Source: Pontibacter aquaedesilientis
Lineage (GTDB): Bacteria > Bacteroidota > Bacteroidia > Cytophagales > Hymenobacteraceae
Reading direction: 5' to 3'
DNA length: 64,000 nucleotides
Assembly (NCBI RefSeq): GCF_014773225.1
Contig: NZ_JACXAJ010000007.1
Span: 115,941 to 179,940, forward strand
How positions within the stretch are numbered: the first letter of the stretch is position 1; the number at the start of each line of letters is the position of its first letter. Both the position numbers and the translations under genes were made by a program. Shown here in pieces: positions 16,585 to 26,408 of the stretch. Under the pieces are notes generated by a model, which did no database searches, had not been told where the DNA came from, and worked only from the letters and a program-made list of their open reading frames with translations.

Positions 16585-17712
16585 GTGCATTTCTCTCAAA
16601 TAAAAGGACATCAGGAAACGAAGGGGCTGCTTGTTAACTCGGTGCGGCAGAACCATGTGGCGCATGCGCAGCTGTTTCTGGGGCAGGAGGGGAGTGCCAA
16701 CTTGGCGCTGGCGCTGGCCTATGCCACCTACATCAACTGCGAGGACCGACAACCCAATGACTCCTGCGGAACGTGCAACAGCTGCGTGAAAATGAACAAA
16801 CTGGTGCATCCGGATTTCAACTTCGTGATGCCGGTAACCAGTACGAAGTCCGTCACCAAGGACGTGTTGAGCCAGAAATTCCTGACCGACTGGCGCGAGT
16901 TTGTGCTGGCCAACCCCTACCAGGGACTCAACGAGTGGATGCAGCATATTGGGGCCGAAAATAGACAGGGCAATATCTCCAAAGAGGAAAGCCGCCAGTT
17001 GGTGAAGCTGGTTTCGCTAAAGGCCTTTGAAGGTGATTACAAGATTGTCCTGATCTGGCTGCCGGAGCTGATGCATCCATTTGCCGCCAATGCCTTGCTC
17101 AAATTACTGGAGGAGCCCCCTGCCAAAACGCTTTTTCTGTTAGTGTCGCAGTCGGCCGAAAAATTATTGGCAACCATCACTTCCCGCACCCAGATTGTGC
17201 AGGTGCGGGCCTTCACGCAGGAAGAAGTGATCTCCTACCTGCAGGAAAAGCACGGACTCGACAACACAGCCGCCTACCAGATCGCGCAATTGGCGGAGGG
17301 CAGCCTGAATGCCGCTACAAAGCTCACCAGCGAGATCAGCAGCGATTACTTTACCTTCTTTACCGATTGGATGCGCAACTGCTATACCTACAAGTTCGAT
17401 AAGGTGGTGGACAGCAGCGAGGAGTTTCAGAAGTTGGGCCGCGAGAACCAGAAGAACTTCCTGCTCTATGCGCTCAACCTGTTTCGCAAGGTCATGCTGT
17501 ATGGCGTGGACGAGTCGCTGATTGCTTTTCTGCCGCCGAACGAGCTCGACTTTGTGCAGAAATTCTCCAAAGTGATCACGGAAAACAACGCCGGGAAACT
17601 CGCGCAGGAACTGAACGAGGCGCATTATCATATTGAACGGAACGCCAATCCGAAAATGGTATTCGTAGACAGCTCTATCCAGATTGCCGGATACCTGCGC
17701 AACGCAAATTAA
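16585..17712 (+). CDS. holB: DNA polymerase III delta-prime subunit
   Basis: The clamp-loader wrench subunit, 375 aa, which helps place the beta clamp on primed DNA. The start is GTG at 16585 (MHFSQIKGHQETK). The AAA+ fold is seen with a degenerate P-loop (FLGQEGSANLA), as expected for a non-hydrolysing delta-prime. A four-cysteine zinc module includes CGTCNSC. The sensor region NALLKLLEEPP is near 170, and TITSRTQ follows. An Asn/Thr-rich insert (TSTKSVTKDV) is usual for Bacteroidetes. hemC follows after 12 bases, so the two are probably co-transcribed. Confidence 0.92.
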   Translation: MHFSQIKGHQETKGLLVNSVRQNHVAHAQLFLGQEGSANLALALAYATYINCEDRQPNDSCGTCNSCVKMNKLVHPDFNFVMPVTSTKSVTKDVLSQKFLTDWREFVLANPYQGLNEWMQHIGAENRQGNISKEESRQLVKLVSLKAFEGDYKIVLIWLPELMHPFAANALLKLLEEPPAKTLFLLVSQSAEKLLATITSRTQIVQVRAFTQEEVISYLQEKHGLDNTAAYQIAQLAEGSLNAATKLTSEISSDYFTFFTDWMRNCYTYKFDKVVDSSEEFQKLGRENQKNFLLYALNLFRKVMLYGVDESLIAFLPPNELDFVQKFSKVITENNAGKLAQELNEAHYHIERNANPKMVFVDSSIQIAGYLRNAN

Positions 17713-17724
17713 GAAAACAGTATC

Positions 17725-18678
17725 ATGGAAAATATTGCAGCAGTAAAAACGATCAACATAGGTACACGCGGGAGCAAGCTGGCCTTGTGGCAGGCGCACG
17801 CCGTGGCCGACAAACTGCAGGCGGCCGGCCTCGACACCGAAATTGTGATCATCAGCACAAAAGGCGATCAGATTCTTGACCGCTCCTTAGATAAGATTGG
17901 TTCGAAGGGTGTGTTTACCGAAGAACTGGAAGTAGGCCTTCGCGACGGCAGCATCGACATTGCGGTGCATAGCGCCAAAGACGTACAGTCGTCTATACCT
18001 GCCGATCTGGAACTGGTGGCTTTTATGGAGCGCGAAAAGGTGAATGATGTGATTCTGTCGTTTAACCCCGATTTTAAACTGGAGCGAGACAGCCAGGTGG
18101 TAATTGGCACGTCGTCGACTCGCCGCAAGGCCCTGCTCAAGAAATATTACCCGAACGTAATCACCGCCGAATCGCGCGGCAACCTGCAAACCCGACTGCA
18201 GAAGCTGAAAGACGGGCAATTCGACGCGTTGATGCTGGCCTACGCCGGTGTGTTCCGGATGGGCTACGATGATCTGATCGTACATACCTTCCCGGAGGAT
18301 GAGTTTATACCTGCCGCTGGCCAGGGCAGTGTGGCCGTAGAGTGCGCCCGTGACCTGGATCCTGATTTGAAGCAACAGCTAAAAGCCGCACTCGACCACG
18401 CCGACACCCATGTATGCCTGATGGCAGAGCGGGCTTTCCTGCGCACGATGGAGGGTGGTTGCAGTATACCTTCGTTTGCATTGGCTACCCTGACAGCTGA
18501 TGGGAAAGTAAGCATACAGGGCGGATTAGTTAGCCTGGATGGGCAGCAGCACTTGTATGATAAATTCGAGGGCACTCAGGCAGCGGCAGAAGAGCTTGGT
18601 GTGAAACTGGCCGAAACCATCCTGGGGCGTGGCGGTGATAAAATCCTGAAAGAAATCAGATCGGAAAGAGGAGAATAA
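17725..18678 (+). CDS. hemC: Porphobilinogen deaminase
   Basis: Joins four porphobilinogen molecules into hydroxymethylbilane in heme synthesis. The 317-aa protein has the signature GTRGSKLALWQAHAV near the start, then HSAKDVQ, the SSTRRKA substrate loop, and MEGGCSIP carrying the Cys that binds the dipyrromethane cofactor. Length is normal. It lies 12 bases after holB. No other hem gene is in the window. Confidence 0.97.
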   Translation: MENIAAVKTINIGTRGSKLALWQAHAVADKLQAAGLDTEIVIISTKGDQILDRSLDKIGSKGVFTEELEVGLRDGSIDIAVHSAKDVQSSIPADLELVAFMEREKVNDVILSFNPDFKLERDSQVVIGTSSTRRKALLKKYYPNVITAESRGNLQTRLQKLKDGQFDALMLAYAGVFRMGYDDLIVHTFPEDEFIPAAGQGSVAVECARDLDPDLKQQLKAALDHADTHVCLMAERAFLRTMEGGCSIPSFALATLTADGKVSIQGGLVSLDGQQHLYDKFEGTQAAAEELGVKLAETILGRGGDKILKEIRSERGE

Positions 18679-18692
18679 CTACTAGAGTACAT

Positions 18693-18737
18693 AAAAGAAC
18701 GGGCTGCCTGCATGACGCAAGCAGCCCGTTCTTTTTT
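18693..18737. terminator. Terminator between hemC and the symporter gene
   Basis: AAAAGAACGGGCTGC pairs with GCAGCCCGTTCTTTT around a short loop; the T-run on the plus strand serves hemC, and the A-run lets it work for the convergent gene. Confidence 0.8.
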
Positions 18738-18757
18738 GGTAAAGCCTATACCTATAC

Positions 18758-20308
18758 CTATACCTGCGCAGCCTCTACCGCTTTTTTGGTTAGCGGCTGT
18801 TTTTTAGTTGATCGGGCATAGGCCAGGAAAGCCTGCATGTCGCTCTTCACAACAGGGGCCAGAATAAACAATCCTACCAAGTTTGGAATGCTCATTGCAA
18901 AAAGCATGGCGTCGGAGAAGGCAACCACACTGTTCAGTTGAATCGGGGCACCCAGCACCACAAAGCCGCAGAACAGCACTTTGAAAGAGATGTCGGCTGC
19001 TTTGGTGTGGCCAAACAGGTAGGTCCAGGATTTGAGGCCGTAGTAGGACCAGGTGATCATGGTGGAGAAGGCGAAAAGAATAACGGCCGCCGCCAGTATC
19101 ATTGGAAACCAGTCGATCACGGTGGCGAAAGCAGAGGACGTAAGCGCAATGCCATCACCTGTGTCCTGGGTATAAGCACCTGTCACCACAATCACCAGGG
19201 CCGTCATCGTGCAGACGATCACTGTGTCGATAAATGGTTCCAGTGAGGCCACGAAGCCTTCGGTAACGGGCACATTCGTTTTCACGGCGGAGTGCGCAAT
19301 GGAGGCCGAGCCTATACCCGCCTCGTTCGAGAAAATACCGCGACGCAGGCCCTGTATCATCACCCCCACGACACCGCCGCCAATGGCCGTGGCATTAAAG
19401 GCACCATCAAAAATAGCAACAAAAGCCGCCGGAATCTGAGTGAAATTAGCCGCCAGCACCACGATAGCCGCCAGAATGTAAACACCGCACATCAAAGGGA
19501 CTACCTTCTCGGTTACGCTAGCGATGCTCTTCATGCCGCCGATAATGACCAGGCCGACCAGCACTGCCATGATCAGGCCAAACATCCAGGCATTGCCGCC
19601 ACCGAAGAAAGAGGCTTCTGCGCCGCCTGTCACGGTAATGAACTGCTGCGTTGCCTGGTTGATCTGGAACATGTTGCCAGCTCCCAGCGCACCGCCGATA
19701 CACATCACGGCAAAGAATGCCGCCAGAAATTTTCCGAGTCCTTCCATGCCGCGTTCCTGCAAGCCCTTTTTCAGGTAATGCATGGGGCCGCCCGAAACAG
19801 TGCCGTCGGTATGCACATCGCGGTACTTCACGCCCAGCGTACACGACGCGAATTTGGTTGACATACCGAAGAGCCCGGCCATGATCATCCAGAACGTGGC
19901 ACCCGGCCCGCCCAGCGAAATAGCGATAGCCACCCCCGCAATATTGCCCAGACCCACTGTGCCCGACACGGCTGCCGTCAGCGCCTGAAAGTGCGATACC
20001 TCACCTGGAGCCCCGGGCTGGTTGTACTTGCCCCGCACAATGTCTATGGCATGCTTGAAGCCCCGAATATTGATAAAGCCTAGGTATACGGTAAAGAACA
20101 GCGCTCCTGCCAGCAACCAGACCAGAATAAGCGGAATGCCCGTGCCCGCTACCTCTACTTCATAAAAGATGATATCGGAGATAAACTGCGCGGTAGGGGC
20201 TACGGCTGCTTCAATTTTTTCGTCGATGGTAGTAGTTGGTGTGGCCTGTGCCTGCGCACTGCCGGAAGCAGCGAGGCCAAGACAGGTAAAAAGTAGGATT
20301 CTTTTCAT
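18758..20308 (-). CDS. AGCS-family sodium:alanine symporter
   Basis: Imports alanine or glycine with sodium across the inner membrane. The 516-aa protein has about 11 membrane segments and AGCS signatures: [44 protein letters not shown] cleavable signal peptide ([12 protein letters not shown]) precedes the transporter, an addition often seen in Bacteroidetes members. ATG 20308 is chosen over 20338 because it begins the signal peptide (MKRILLFTC). The last codons and stop are CAG GTA TAG, i.e. the window's repeated motif forms the gene end, next to two more overlapping copies at 18745-18757. Confidence 0.93.
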   Translation of the reverse strand: MKRILLFTCLGLAASGSAQAQATPTTTIDEKIEAAVAPTAQFISDIIFYEVEVAGTGIPLILVWLLAGALFFTVYLGFINIRGFKHAIDIVRGKYNQPGAPGEVSHFQALTAAVSGTVGLGNIAGVAIAISLGGPGATFWMIMAGLFGMSTKFASCTLGVKYRDVHTDGTVSGGPMHYLKKGLQERGMEGLGKFLAAFFAVMCIGGALGAGNMFQINQATQQFITVTGGAEASFFGGGNAWMFGLIMAVLVGLVIIGGMKSIASVTEKVVPLMCGVYILAAIVVLAANFTQIPAAFVAIFDGAFNATAIGGGVVGVMIQGLRRGIFSNEAGIGSASIAHSAVKTNVPVTEGFVASLEPFIDTVIVCTMTALVIVVTGAYTQDTGDGIALTSSAFATVIDWFPMILAAAVILFAFSTMITWSYYGLKSWTYLFGHTKAADISFKVLFCGFVVLGAPIQLNSVVAFSDAMLFAMSIPNLVGLFILAPVVKSDMQAFLAYARSTKKQPLTKKAVEAAQV

Positions 20309-20603
20309 TAAATAAGGATGGGTGAGTTTAGTCAGCATGCATTAATATAACTTTACTTAACGGAAATAGGAAATAAGCTGCCAAATTGCTTCTGCAGGTG
20401 CAGCATAAAGTTAAAAAAGTGCAAGCATTAGACAGACTTGTTGGGCTTTGGCCTTATAAAAGTCAATACCCAATGGCTATACCTTAGAATTGAAGTTTTT
20501 GAATAAGCTTGCAGAAAATGAAGGCAAAACATGAAAAGGAGCCAAAAAGGCTTAAATTTGAAATTCAGACCTGATTTTTATACCTTATATTTAAACCTGA
20601 AAC

Positions 20604-21227
20604 ATGGATCCGCTAAGAAAGACAACACTTCTCCTATTCCTGCTGGCGCTATGGCCGCTCACTTCATTTGCCCAGAAAGCTCCAAAAGGGAAAGACCAAC
20701 TGGTAACCATTTCTACCCCAATGGGAGACATGAAGCTGATTCTGTTCGACAACACGCCCAGGCACAAAGAAAACTTCCTGAAACTAGCCCGGGAGGGAGC
20801 CTACAATGGCACTACGTTTCACCGCGTAGTCGACGGGTTTATGATCCAGGGAGGCGATTTGAAAACAAAGGAGGGTAACCCGGCAGGTATAGACTACAGC
20901 GTGCCGGCAGAGATACTGCCCAAGTATAAGCACAAGCGCGGGGCGGTAGCCGGTGCCAGACTGGGCGACCACGTGAACCCTCAGCGTGCCTCCAGTGGCT
21001 CCCAGTTTTATATCGTAGAAAACCACCACGGTACTCCGCAACTCGACGAAGCCTACTCGGTGTTTGGGCAGGTGGTAGACGGGCTGGACGTGATCGACAA
21101 AATTGCTGAGCAGCCCAAGGACGGCCGCGACCGTCCACTTTCTGATATCCGCATGACAGTGAAAGTAGAGGAAGTGAAAAAGAAGAAAATCGCTAAGAAA
21201 TACGGCTACGATTACAGCCAGCACTAA
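20604..21227 (+). CDS. Periplasmic cyclophilin-type peptidylprolyl isomerase
   Basis: Speeds cis-trans isomerisation of prolyl bonds during folding. The 207-aa protein has a signal peptide (LLLALWPLTSFAQ), then a cyclophilin domain with TTFHRVVDGFMIQGGD, and SSGSQFYIV carrying the conserved Gln/Phe of the active site. The tail is very Lys-rich (KVEEVKKKKIAKKYG). It probably works in the periplasm. The next gene starts 12 bases downstream, so the two may be co-transcribed. Confidence 0.9.
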   Translation: MDPLRKTTLLLFLLALWPLTSFAQKAPKGKDQLVTISTPMGDMKLILFDNTPRHKENFLKLAREGAYNGTTFHRVVDGFMIQGGDLKTKEGNPAGIDYSVPAEILPKYKHKRGAVAGARLGDHVNPQRASSGSQFYIVENHHGTPQLDEAYSVFGQVVDGLDVIDKIAEQPKDGRDRPLSDIRMTVKVEEVKKKKIAKKYGYDYSQH

Positions 21228-21239
21228 TTCACCCTATTG

Positions 21240-22151
21240 ATGAAGAGAATACTGATTACAGGCTCCAACGGCCTGTTAGGCCAAAAATTGGCGTCATTGC
21301 TATTGCCCCGTACCGATGTGACGCTGCTCGCAACCAGCCGTGGCGACAACAAACTGGCTGAGGTTTTCCCTACTTTGCCTTTCGCGTCCATGGATGTGAC
21401 CAACCGGGAGGAGGTAGAAAAAGTAGTGGCTGACTTCCAGCCAACACACCTTATCCATACCGCCGCCATGACCAACGTGGACCAGTGCGAAACCGACCAG
21501 GCCGGAGCCTTGAGACTTAACCGCGACGCTGTGGCTTATGTGGTAGAGGCCTGCGAAAAACATAACGTGCACCTCATCCACCTTTCCACTGACTTTATTT
21601 TCGACGGCGAGAACGGACCTTACGACGAAGAGGCGGAAGCCAACCCGATCAGCTTCTATGGCGAGACCAAACTGATGGCCGAGGAGATAGTGAAGGCTGC
21701 CACTTGCAAATGGGCCATTTTGCGCACGGTGCTCGTGTACGGTGTGGTCAACGACTATGGCCGTACCAACATTGTACTGTGGGTGCGCGACAGCCTGCAG
21801 GCCGGCAAAGTCATTAAGGTGGTCAATGACCAGTTCCGGACGCCAACCCTGGCCGAGGACCTGGCGATGGGCTGCTGGCTAGCCGTTGAGCACGATGCCG
21901 AAGGAATTTATAACATCTCCGGAAAAGAAATGTACACGCCTTACGATATGGCCCTGATCGTGGCCGATTACTTCCAGCTGGACAAGTCGCTGATAGACAA
22001 GGCTGATGCCAGTACCTTTTCGCAAACTGCCAAACGCCCGCCCCGCACCGGTTTTATCATCACCAAAGCCGAAAAAGAACTAGGTTACAAACCGCACACT
22101 TTCCTGGAAGGTATAGCCATTGTTGCCAGCCAGGCTGATTTTCAGGTATAG
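21240..22151 (+). CDS. RmlD-like dTDP-4-dehydrorhamnose reductase family protein
   Basis: An extended-SDR protein of 303 aa. The NAD(P) motif is GSNGLLGQ near the start; HTAAMTNVDQCE and the STDFIFDGENGPY segment place it in the RmlD family, and the catalytic Tyr-x-x-x-Lys is FYGETKLMAE. RmlD makes dTDP-L-rhamnose; without rmlA/B/C here the true substrate is uncertain. The start is ATG 21240, preceded directly by an in-frame TTG. The gene ends TTT CAG GTA TAG, so its stop codon lies in the motif found across the window. Confidence 0.85.
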   Translation: MKRILITGSNGLLGQKLASLLLPRTDVTLLATSRGDNKLAEVFPTLPFASMDVTNREEVEKVVADFQPTHLIHTAAMTNVDQCETDQAGALRLNRDAVAYVVEACEKHNVHLIHLSTDFIFDGENGPYDEEAEANPISFYGETKLMAEEIVKAATCKWAILRTVLVYGVVNDYGRTNIVLWVRDSLQAGKVIKVVNDQFRTPTLAEDLAMGCWLAVEHDAEGIYNISGKEMYTPYDMALIVADYFQLDKSLIDKADASTFSQTAKRPPRTGFIITKAEKELGYKPHTFLEGIAIVASQADFQV

Positions 22152-22336
22152 CGAGTATTAAAAATATCGAATTTAATATGGTGCAATCAGAAGCATTGTT
22201 TAAATTGTAAGCTTTAAATCCTGATTTTGCGAACTTTAACCTTGGTGCGCGATCAGTATTTGCCTTTAATAAGTGAATACACGACCATTAATTACCTAAC
22301 CAACTAATCTAAACCAACCAACTTTTACCCCTTTTT

Positions 22337-23992
22337 ATGAGTGCTAACAAAGAATCATGGGGCTCCCGGGTGGGTCTCATTCTGGCCATGGCCGGCAACG
22401 CAGTAGGGCTTGGAAACTTCCTGCGTTTTCCGGTGCAGGCTGTGCAAAATGGCGGCGGCGCATTTATTATTCCCTACCTGGTATGCTTTCTGGTGATGGG
22501 TATCCCGCTTCTCTGGATTGAATGGTCTATGGGGCGTTTCGGTGGCAAGTTCGGTCACCACTCCACCCCCTTCATCGTGGACACCATGCACCGCAACCGT
22601 CTCTGGAAATACATCGGCGTATTCGGTATCTGGACTAACATCGCGGTAGCCTCTTACTATTGCTACCTGGAGTCCTGGACGCTCTCTTACGTTTTCCACT
22701 CCATCGGGGGCACTTTTGCCGGACTTGACCAGAACGGCGTTTCAGCCTTCTTCAACGAGTATGTGAGCCTGGGCGAATCTACCTTCGGCATACCGTACGA
22801 GCCAATCGTTTTCTTCGTGATCTGCTTGCTGCTCAACACCTGGATTCTTTCTCAGGGACTGGCTAAGGGCGTGGAGCGTGTAGCCAAAATCGGTATGCCT
22901 TTGCTGATTTTGTTCGGTATATTCCTGGCTTACAAGGGTTTCACCATTACAGCAGGCGAAAACGGTGCTATCAACGACAGTTCTGTTGGCCTTAACTTCC
23001 TTTGGACTCCGAATTTTGACGAACTGTGGTCACCAAGTGTATGGTTGGCTGCTGCCGGTCAGATCTTCTTTACCCTGTCGGTAGGTATGGGCACAATCCA
23101 CTGCTACGCTTCTTATGTGCGCTCCAAAGACGATATTGCTCTTAATGCGATGTCTGCCGGTTGGATGAACGAATTCGTAGAAGTGGTGCTGGGCGCTGCG
23201 ATCCTGATCCCGATCTCGATCGGTTACCTGGGCGTGGACGGTGTGACAGAACTGGTGAACAGCCAGGGTGGTCTGGGGCTTGGCTTCCGTACGTTGCCAT
23301 ACCTGTTCTACCAGTGGGGCGATGTGCTGGGTGCTGTAGCCGGTGTGATGTGGTTCGGCCTCCTGTTCTTTGCCGGTATCACTTCCTCGCTTGCCATGGG
23401 TACGCCTTGGATTGGCTTCCTGCAGGACGAGTTTAACTGGAGACGCAAGCCTGCCGCCTGGTCTTTCGGCCTGATCGTATTATTGCTTGGTATGCCAACG
23501 GTGCTGTTCTTTAAGTATGGCGTGTTCGATGAGTACGACTACTGGGCAGGTACTGTGTCGCTGGTAGTTTTCGCTTTGTTTGAATCTATTCTGTTTGCGT
23601 GGGTGTTTGGTATGAACAAGGGTTGGAGAGAAATCACTTCCGGTGCCGATATCAAAGTGCCTAACTTCTATAAGTTCATCATCAAGTTTATCACACCACT
23701 GCTGTTGCTTTGGGTATTTATCGGTTCACTCATCACGCCGAAGGGCGGCGACTGGACCGGTGCCCTTTCCAACGGATGGGAACTGGACGATAGCTCGATC
23801 ATCAACAAAATCAAGAACAGTAGCCTGAAGCGCCAACTCGCCGAGGCAACCGATCCGGAGGTGATTCAGCAGTTACAGGACACGTTGTTCTTTGTGAATG
23901 CTTCGCGCACCCTGTTGGTGGCCGTGTTCCTGAGCATTGCGCTGCTGGTTTACATCGCGTACAAAAAAAGAGTTAGAGAAGGAAGAATTTAG
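22337..23992 (+). CDS. Sodium-dependent NSS-family transporter
   Basis: A neurotransmitter:sodium symporter (SNF) of 551 aa with about 12 membrane helices. The family start is seen: SWGSRVGLILAMAGNAVGLGNFLRFP carries the unwound helix 1 with the sodium and substrate sites (shown here only as a description of residues ~7-32). Then NGGGAFIIPYL follows, and later SVGMGTIHCYASY. Bacterial members carry amino acids such as tryptophan, methionine or alanine. The 53-aa gene only 6 bases downstream resembles the MetS small subunit, which favours a MetPS-like methionine/alanine importer. The C-terminal tail is Arg-rich and cytosolic. Confidence 0.92.
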   Translation: MSANKESWGSRVGLILAMAGNAVGLGNFLRFPVQAVQNGGGAFIIPYLVCFLVMGIPLLWIEWSMGRFGGKFGHHSTPFIVDTMHRNRLWKYIGVFGIWTNIAVASYYCYLESWTLSYVFHSIGGTFAGLDQNGVSAFFNEYVSLGESTFGIPYEPIVFFVICLLLNTWILSQGLAKGVERVAKIGMPLLILFGIFLAYKGFTITAGENGAINDSSVGLNFLWTPNFDELWSPSVWLAAAGQIFFTLSVGMGTIHCYASYVRSKDDIALNAMSAGWMNEFVEVVLGAAILIPISIGYLGVDGVTELVNSQGGLGLGFRTLPYLFYQWGDVLGAVAGVMWFGLLFFAGITSSLAMGTPWIGFLQDEFNWRRKPAAWSFGLIVLLLGMPTVLFFKYGVFDEYDYWAGTVSLVVFALFESILFAWVFGMNKGWREITSGADIKVPNFYKFIIKFITPLLLLWVFIGSLITPKGGDWTGALSNGWELDDSSIINKIKNSSLKRQLAEATDPEVIQQLQDTLFFVNASRTLLVAVFLSIALLVYIAYKKRVREGRI

Positions 23993-23998
23993 GAAACT

Positions 23999-24160
23999 AT
24001 GAATACATCTGCACTTGTTGTCATGCTCAGTACCATTATTCTGGTAACTGGCTTAATGTCTTACTTTTTCTACCGGGTGTTGAATGCACCCCCTAAACCG
24101 GAGCCGGACTCTTACCTCGACAACGACGACGAGATAGAGCGACAGGCCCCACGGGCATAA
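23999..24160 (+). CDS. MetS-type small subunit of the NSS transporter
   Basis: A 53-aa gene read from ATG 23999 to TAA 24158-24160, 6 bases after the NSS transporter. It has one membrane helix (about residues 6-27, LVVMLSTIILVTGLMSYFFY) and a short acidic cytosolic tail (PDSYLDNDDEIE). Small single-helix partners of this kind (MetS in MetPS) are known next to NSS transporters and are needed for transport in that case. The position and topology support the call; sequence proof would need a profile search. Easily missed by gene callers because of its size. Confidence 0.75.
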   Translation: MNTSALVVMLSTIILVTGLMSYFFYRVLNAPPKPEPDSYLDNDDEIERQAPRA

Positions 24161-24167
24161 CACTGAA

Positions 24168-25121
24168 ATGAGAAAAATAAAGTACTGGATTCGACGCAAC
24201 TTTGGCTTTTCGCAGCGTGAAGTAAACGGCTTTTTAGTACTGATAGGTATAATGGTGCTGCTTACGGCAGCACCATTGCTATTTAAGTGGTTTGCCAAAC
24301 CAGAGATTGGAACAGTAGGCAGTGCCTCCGACAGGCAACTGCTCGATAGCCTGGTCGCACAACTCGAAGCGAAGCAACCCGAGAAGCCAGGCAGGAAACA
24401 GGTATACCAAATGCCCGTGGCGCTGCAGCCCTTCAACCCGAACCACCTCAGCGAGGCGCAATGGCAGGAGCTTGGCCTGCCCCAATTTATGGCACGGCGC
24501 ATTCTCAATTACCGCAACAAAGTAGGCGACTTCACTTACAAAGCCGAGTTGGGCAAAATTTACGGCCTGCCCGATTCTGTTTTTCAGCAGCTATACCCGC
24601 ACATCCAACTGCCCGAAACCAGGCCCAGTAGGTATAGCCGCAACCAAGATATAGCCGTTAACCGGACAGCACCAAACCCGAACTGGACAAGCAACCCACG
24701 CCCACGCGAGCGATTTATATTAGCGCCTTTCAATATTAACACCGCCGATACCACAGCACTCAAGCAAATCAGAGGGATAGGCAGCAAGCTTTCGGCCAGG
24801 ATTGTAAAGTACCGCGACGGTTTGGGAGGTTTTCACAGCATGGCGCAGGTGCAGGAAGTGTATGGCTTGCCAACCGCCACGGTGGACAGCCTGCAGAAGT
24901 ATACCTTCGTGCCGAAGTCCGTCACGATAAAGCAACTCTCGCTTAACCAGGCCAACGCCGATGAACTCAAGGCACACCCCTACATCAGTTCCAATGTGGC
25001 GCGGGCGATTGTGGCCTACCGCGAACAGCATGGTGCTTTCCGGCAGGTATCAGAGATCCGACAGATCAAGATCGTAACGGCGGAGTTGTTTGAGAAGATC
25101 AGCCCGTACCTGACTATATAA
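24168..25121 (+). CDS. ComEA-like helix-hairpin-helix membrane protein
   Basis: 317 aa. An N-terminal membrane helix (about 20-40, VNGFLVLIGIMVLLTAAPLLF) is followed by three helix-hairpin-helix units: near 95-145 (FMARRILNYRNKVGDF), near 190-240 (NINTADTTALKQIRGIGSKLSARIVKYR is the span, key residues GIGSKLSARI) and near 260-315 (LNQANADELK, then ISSNVARAIVAYRE). The HhH units suggest DNA binding outside the membrane, as in ComEA, but other Bacteroidetes proteins of this form have no proven role in uptake. It starts 7 bases after the MetS-type gene, so it may be co-transcribed. The function is inference. Confidence 0.8.
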   Translation: MRKIKYWIRRNFGFSQREVNGFLVLIGIMVLLTAAPLLFKWFAKPEIGTVGSASDRQLLDSLVAQLEAKQPEKPGRKQVYQMPVALQPFNPNHLSEAQWQELGLPQFMARRILNYRNKVGDFTYKAELGKIYGLPDSVFQQLYPHIQLPETRPSRYSRNQDIAVNRTAPNPNWTSNPRPRERFILAPFNINTADTTALKQIRGIGSKLSARIVKYRDGLGGFHSMAQVQEVYGLPTATVDSLQKYTFVPKSVTIKQLSLNQANADELKAHPYISSNVARAIVAYREQHGAFRQVSEIRQIKIVTAELFEKISPYLTI

Positions 25122-25140
25122 AGAAAGAGCTAGAGGTCAA

Positions 25141-26232
25141 TTACTGACCCGCCGTAGGAACTTCGGCTGTCTCAGGCATCTTCTTCTGCTGCTCGTTCAG
25201 CCAAAGCAGGCCCGGGTTGTAGGCCATATCGTGCACGCCCACAAACAGCACCAGCCTCACATTGGCGGACTCCCGCATAAACACAATTTGGGGGTCTTTG
25301 GTACCGAAATACTTATCGCGGTTGGTGGCGCCTCTGATCCCCTCGGGCAATTCCTGTTTTTCCAGGATGTAATCTATTTGCTTCTGCGAAATGGTGTCTT
25401 CCGGGTTGGCGAGTATGTTGAATGCCCTGATGGAATGATCCGGGGGTACCAGCACATCCACCGTGCCATGGGCCAGGAAGATCGGGACGTCTTTTGCGTT
25501 GTGAATGTAGGTGCTCGGGCTGCGTCGTTTGCATTCCTCAGCAGCGGGCGTGCCAGGCAGCGGTTCTCCGCCACAGGCTGCTGCCACGTGCCGGTTATAG
25601 TCGCGGTGGGGGTAATTCTGACTGAAAGCATACCAGTCTACCAAATCGAATACGGGTACCCAGGCCACTACACCCGCCCAGATTTCGGGATGTTTGCCTG
25701 CTGCCACCAGTGCGGTCATTGCGCCGCCAGAAGAGCCCAAAATGTAAATGCGGGACTCATCGATCTCGGCATTTGCCTTGGCATAGTTCACGGCATCTAC
25801 GATATCCTGTATGGCAAGGTCGGAGGCCATGGCATCTGGGTTATCGAACTTTCCCCGGTAATTCGGGTGGATAAAGGCCCAATCATACTCCTTTGACCAG
25901 AGCGCGAACGGGATGCTTACCTGCTGCAGGTACTCGCTGCTCCAACTGTGCAGCATCACCAGTAGTGGCCGTTTTCCAACGGTTTCTGAGCTGTAAAAAA
26001 GGGCAGGCTGCTCATTGCCATCGATCGTGGACTTTATTTTGACCTTCTGAATTTCAGGGATCTGCTCTTGCCATTTTTCCAAGCTTTCATCAGCAAACTT
26101 GGCGGGGTACTTTTTGGAAGTCGTGTATTCGTCCATGCGGTCGACCGGCTTTTCCTGGCGGTCTTTGCGGCAGGAACTGAAAGCGACAATAGCGCACAGC
26201 AAGTAAAGCGCAATAATGAGGTGCTTCTTCAT
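25141..26232 (-). CDS. Alpha/beta hydrolase lipoprotein, prolyl-oligopeptidase type
   Basis: A lipid-anchored hydrolase of 363 aa. The signal peptide ends in the lipobox VAFSSC (Cys21). The fold shows the oxyanion region HSWSSEYLQ, nucleophile elbow LGSSGGAM, acid in HGTVDVLVP and His in GVHDM, i.e. a full Ser-Asp-His triad. It resembles S9 peptidases and acetyl-xylan-esterase-like enzymes; the substrate is unknown. ATG 26232 is chosen because it begins the signal peptide; a longer reading from 26313 adds 27 residues before it. It is convergent with the HhH gene, with a 19-base gap. Confidence 0.85.
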   Translation of the reverse strand: MKKHLIIALYLLCAIVAFSSCRKDRQEKPVDRMDEYTTSKKYPAKFADESLEKWQEQIPEIQKVKIKSTIDGNEQPALFYSSETVGKRPLLVMLHSWSSEYLQQVSIPFALWSKEYDWAFIHPNYRGKFDNPDAMASDLAIQDIVDAVNYAKANAEIDESRIYILGSSGGAMTALVAAGKHPEIWAGVVAWVPVFDLVDWYAFSQNYPHRDYNRHVAAACGGEPLPGTPAAEECKRRSPSTYIHNAKDVPIFLAHGTVDVLVPPDHSIRAFNILANPEDTISQKQIDYILEKQELPEGIRGATNRDKYFGTKDPQIVFMRESANVRLVLFVGVHDMAYNPGLLWLNEQQKKMPETAEVPTAGQ

Positions 26233-26408
26233 AGGGTAATAATATTGCGAAAATTTGCAAGCTATAGCAAGCGGGCCATATACAACTACCAGATACCGAT
26301 AATTGTTCGACATAAAAACAGCTATAGGAAATGCTGCTATACCTTACGGATAGAGGCTTGCTATTGGTTAATCAAAAAAACTGCGATTGCAAAATAAAGC
26401 CATTTTAA

